A DNA stretch of 64,000 bases from Mogibacterium diversum_A (GTDB lineage: Bacteria > Bacillota > Clostridia > Peptostreptococcales > Anaerovoracaceae): contig NZ_CALIZG010000012.1 in NCBI RefSeq assembly GCF_938028775.1, positions 26,511 to 90,510 of the forward strand, read 5' to 3'. A model generated the notes under the pieces. It searched no databases. It worked only from the letters and a program-made list of their open reading frames with translations, and was not told the origin of the DNA. This document shows, one piece after another, positions 61,297 through 64,000 of the stretch. The translations under genes were made by a program, and so were the position numbers. The stretch's first letter is position 1; each line of letters opens with the position of its first letter.

Positions 61297-63021
61297 ATGG
61301 ATGGAGAAAGCTCCATCTTATATCATTACGATGAACTAAACAGGCTAACAAGATGTACTATGCCTAATGGCAGTAGCACATCATATGAGTACGATAATAT
61401 CGGCAGACTGCAGATGTTGACTCATGCTAATGACAAAGGAATCATAGATAGGCAGCGTTATGAGTACGATATAAGAGGCAATATATCGTGCATTGAAAAG
61501 GAGAGAAGCGAATTTAGCGAATATAGTGGCTCCTTTAACTACAAATACGATGCAACAGGCAAGCTGATAGAAGTAGCAAGAGACTCGAAGGTGCTTAGGG
61601 AGTATCAGTATGATGCTTTCGGCAATAGGATGAGGAAGGCTTCAGATGGCATTGAAACTATATATTCATACAATGAAGCAGACCAACTTATATCCAAGAG
61701 AGAAGCAGAATCAGAAACAACATATACATACGACAGACGTGGAAATATTACCAGCATGTGTGTTGATGGAAACACATCTAAGAGATTTGTATATGGCGCA
61801 GCAAATAGGCTTGATAAAGTAATAGATAGTAGCGGTCTCGTGTCAGAGTACATATACGATGCAGCTGGGCAGAGGGTAAAGGAGCTCATTGGAAACGTAG
61901 AAACCGAGTATATAGTTGACCACTCCAAGGAGCACAGCAATCTGGTTCAGAGAAAGCGAAATGGCATGAATCAGCGTTTTATATGGGAAGATTCAATACC
62001 GCTAGCTATGAAAGGTGATGAAGAATATTATTATCTAGCGGATATACAAGGAACACCAATGCACCTTGTGGGTGCTGATAATGCACTCATAGAGAGCTAC
62101 GCATATGATGAATTTGGTAACGAGCTAAGTGGCATGGATAGAGAAAGCATACAGCCATTCGCTTATACGGGATACCGCAAAGATGTAGTGAGTGGAACGT
62201 ACTTTGCACAAGCAAGAGAGTATATGCCTGATGCAGGAAGATTTGCAGGTGAAGATATCGTTAGTGGCAGTATCACTAAGCCTCTCGCGATGAATCCATA
62301 CAATTACTGCCTTGCGTCGCCGCTGATAATGGTTGATAGAAATGGAGCATTCCCAAGTGTAGAAACTGTAGTGGATGGTACATTCGATTTCCTCGGATGG
62401 ACTGGAATCTTGCAGGGCAACCCAGAGGGTAAGAACTGGTTATTTTCTAAATCGCGAGAACTAGCAGAGACTCCAATTCCAGGATTTTCATCGACAAATG
62501 CAAGTGATTACGCAGCGGCCTTATCCAAATCAAGGATAGGAGAACAGGCTATAGGCGTAACCCTTAATATGGATAGGGACGCTAATGGCGTATATCACGC
62601 TAGGCGAAACTGTATACAAAGACATTTTGGTTACAATGATACCTATGACCATGTGTTTAAGTCGTTTACATCTGCGAAGCCTAACAAGTTACCAGTTTTT
62701 TCCTATAATGGTGAAGATTATCAGATATGGATGTGGAAAGGGGATTACTATGGGCTAGGGGCTGGTGCAGAGACAGGAATATATAGAGGCAGTGGTTACC
62801 ACAAACTAACATATCAAGATAGTAAACTCATAATGAAGTTATCCCTGTATGATAAGTCTGGAAAGCAGATAATGAAATACGAGCCTGGTGATCCACAGTG
62901 GTGGATAACAGGATTCAATCCAGAATATCAAGATGTTAAATACCAAAATCTGAGGGTTGAAGGTATGATTGATTTCAGTAAAGAGCCTGAACTCTGGGAG
63001 GCGTTTATAAAAAATATATAA
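61297..63021 (+). CDS. Rhs-type toxin C-terminal fragment with DUF4474-like tip, 5' truncated
   Basis: 574 residues from the first ATG, which lacks a ribosome site. Residues 1-240 hold YD/Rhs repeats (for example YDELNRLTRC, YDAFGNRMRK, YTYDRRGNITSM). The Rhs core follows, with YLADIQGTPMHLVGADNA, GRFAGED and NPYNYCLASPLIMVDRNG (333-350), the usual junction to a variable toxin. The tip (351-574), with YYGLGAGAETGIYRGSGYH and DPQWWITGFNPEYQ, resembles DUF4474. The normal 1000-plus residue shell and signal peptide are missing, so this is an orphan toxin module, likely silent or used for recombination. Two immunity-like lipoproteins follow. Confidence 0.78.
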   Translation: MDGESSILYHYDELNRLTRCTMPNGSSTSYEYDNIGRLQMLTHANDKGIIDRQRYEYDIRGNISCIEKERSEFSEYSGSFNYKYDATGKLIEVARDSKVLREYQYDAFGNRMRKASDGIETIYSYNEADQLISKREAESETTYTYDRRGNITSMCVDGNTSKRFVYGAANRLDKVIDSSGLVSEYIYDAAGQRVKELIGNVETEYIVDHSKEHSNLVQRKRNGMNQRFIWEDSIPLAMKGDEEYYYLADIQGTPMHLVGADNALIESYAYDEFGNELSGMDRESIQPFAYTGYRKDVVSGTYFAQAREYMPDAGRFAGEDIVSGSITKPLAMNPYNYCLASPLIMVDRNGAFPSVETVVDGTFDFLGWTGILQGNPEGKNWLFSKSRELAETPIPGFSSTNASDYAAALSKSRIGEQAIGVTLNMDRDANGVYHARRNCIQRHFGYNDTYDHVFKSFTSAKPNKLPVFSYNGEDYQIWMWKGDYYGLGAGAETGIYRGSGYHKLTYQDSKLIMKLSLYDKSGKQIMKYEPGDPQWWITGFNPEYQDVKYQNLRVEGMIDFSKEPELWEAFIKNI

Positions 63022-63104
63022 AGTATAGTAAAGAGGAAAATAATACAATCTGTTTAGATGAAAAAAATAAAGTGCTTTACTATAGATGGTAAGAGAGGTT
63101 CAAA

Positions 63105-63659
63105 ATGAATAAAAAAAAATCTACTATAATGTGTCTGTTGTTAATTCTATCAATAGTTTTGTGTCTGACAGGCTGCAAAAGCAGGACAGATGAAATGGCG
63201 GGATTAGATGCCCATGCAACTAAACAAATGAATAAAACGAAAAAGCAAGTCATCAAGTGTATAAATGAACATGACAAGGAAGGGCTCAAGAAGCTTTTCT
63301 CGAAGGATGCACAAAAAAATATAGAGGATTTAGATGATAAACTTGACCAGCTTATAGGTGCTTTTAACGGAAATAAAATTGAAAGTGCAAAAGGTCTTAG
63401 TCCAGCATTTGAGGGTTCTGCAGATGCACAACCTCTGCACATTTACGGAGACTACGACTTAAAACTTAGTAATGGTGAGAACTATGTGATTATGATAAAT
63501 ATATGTGACATAGATGATGAGAACAAAGAAAAAGAAGGACTGTATAGAATAATACTGCTTACCTTTTCTAATGAAGAGATACCAGAAAATCTTAAAATAG
63601 AAGGAGGTAAAGATGAGTACGGGGTGGCTGTATATAGGTTAGATGGAGCTACGAAATGA
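63105..63659 (+). CDS. DUF5104-like lipoprotein, probable immunity protein (copy 1)
   Basis: 184 residues. Signal peptide with lipobox LTGC (Cys near 24) and a mature domain KLFSKDAQKNIEDLDDKLDQ followed by FNGNKIESAKGLSPAFEG and beta strands (ENYVIMINICDID), characteristic of DUF5104. Position after a DUF4474 toxin tip points to immunity at the cell surface. ATG 63105 has AGAGAGG upstream. A run of nine A (63111-63119) in the signal-peptide codons is slippage-prone. Confidence 0.75.
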   Translation: MNKKKSTIMCLLLILSIVLCLTGCKSRTDEMAGLDAHATKQMNKTKKQVIKCINEHDKEGLKKLFSKDAQKNIEDLDDKLDQLIGAFNGNKIESAKGLSPAFEGSADAQPLHIYGDYDLKLSNGENYVIMINICDIDDENKEKEGLYRIILLTFSNEEIPENLKIEGGKDEYGVAVYRLDGATK

Positions 63660-63699
63660 TGTGCAAACAAATCTATACTTGCACAAAAGGATAAAACCA

Positions 63700-64000
63700 A
63701 TGAAAAAATTAACATCTACTTTACTGTGTCTGCTGTTAATTTTATCAATAGCATTCAGCCTTGCTGGCTGCAAAAGCAGGACAGATGAAATGGCTGACTT
63801 GGAGACTTATACAACTAAACAGATGACTAAAACGAAAAAGCAGGTCATCAAGTGTATAAACGAACAGGACAAGGAAGGGCTAAAGAAACTTTTCTCGAAG
63901 GATGCACAAAAACACATAGAGGATTTAGATGGGAAACTTGACCGACTTATAGGCGCTTTCAATGGGAATAAAATAGAAAGTGCAAAAGGTCTTAGTCCAG
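63700..64000 (+). CDS. DUF5104-like lipoprotein, copy 2, cut by window edge
   Basis: Starts at ATG 63700 (AAAAGG about 9 nt upstream) and stays open to the edge, 100 codons. It has lipobox LAGC and repeats copy 1 closely: KSRTDEMA, KKQVIKCINE, DKEGLKKLFSKDAQK and FNGNKIESAKGLSP are the same. The signal peptide differs most. Tandem near-copies usually mean duplicated immunity genes for related toxin tips. An inverted repeat TGTGCAA/TTGCACA (63660-63685) lies just before it. Confidence 0.75.
   Translation, partial: MKKLTSTLLCLLLILSIAFSLAGCKSRTDEMADLETYTTKQMTKTKKQVIKCINEQDKEGLKKLFSKDAQKHIEDLDGKLDRLIGAFNGNKIESAKGLSP

Overview
The window reads as chromosome of a low-to-mid GC, anaerobic Gram-positive bacterium of the Clostridia; an amino-acid-fermenting relative of the Eubacteriales family XIII/Mogibacterium group is my guess. 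Evidence: strong AAGGAGG-type ribosome sites, many rho-independent terminators, sigma-A-type promoters, lipoprotein ABC receptors, an ECF-type transporter, a flavodiiron protein (FprA) and several amino acid carriers. No respiratory genes are visible. The genus is inferred, not shown.

Layout. 1-10100: metabolism and transport (Na+-coupled transporter cut by the left edge, polar amino acid ABC receptor and permease, aminotransferase, U32 protease/RNA hydroxylase, hotdog thioesterase, cation diffusion facilitator, ArsB/NhaD-type permease, an unknown protein). 10169-15016: uvrB-uvrA. 15141-20770: SPFH protein, AgcS, membrane-bound HTH regulator, BrnQ. 21230-27406: an ECF module (T, fused double ATPase, S) followed by two half ABC transporters, behind a region rich in palindromes. 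27573-32068: pncB with a small MltG-like protein, then rluA-lepB-smpB and the tmRNA gene ssrA.

32110-42140: an AT-rich island directly behind ssrA. It carries a cytosine-5 methyltransferase and a convergent restriction enzyme-like gene, McrB-McrC, and a TudS-like desulfidase joined to a complete polar amino acid ABC transporter. 42942-44524: two copies of a 95-bp structured element, each ending in a terminator, enclosing three tiny genes; the second copy is the leader of an LtrA-family gene. 45824-51498: FprA, two unknown membrane proteins, an M18 aminopeptidase and an ankyrin protein.

51756-58686 is the most unusual block: four tightly packed genes encoding a dynamin-like GTPase, a 1145-residue HerA/FtsK-like ATPase with a long Ser/Gly/Thr-rich insert, a small HNH nuclease and a SUKH-type immunity-like protein. 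I read it as one system in which a membrane GTPase and a ring ATPase handle or deliver a nuclease, with self-protection encoded last. 58782-60787 is housekeeping again (DMT transporter, HD hydrolase, YhbY). 60886-64000 holds a zinc-ribbon protein that runs in frame, through one stop codon, into a 5'-truncated Rhs toxin tip with a DUF4474-like end, followed by tandem DUF5104-like lipoproteins that look like immunity genes; the second is cut by the right edge.

Boundaries were adjusted to ATG codons preceded by Shine-Dalgarno sequences where the longest reading frame began at an unlikely TTG or GTG. Family names come from recognised motifs, not database searches.
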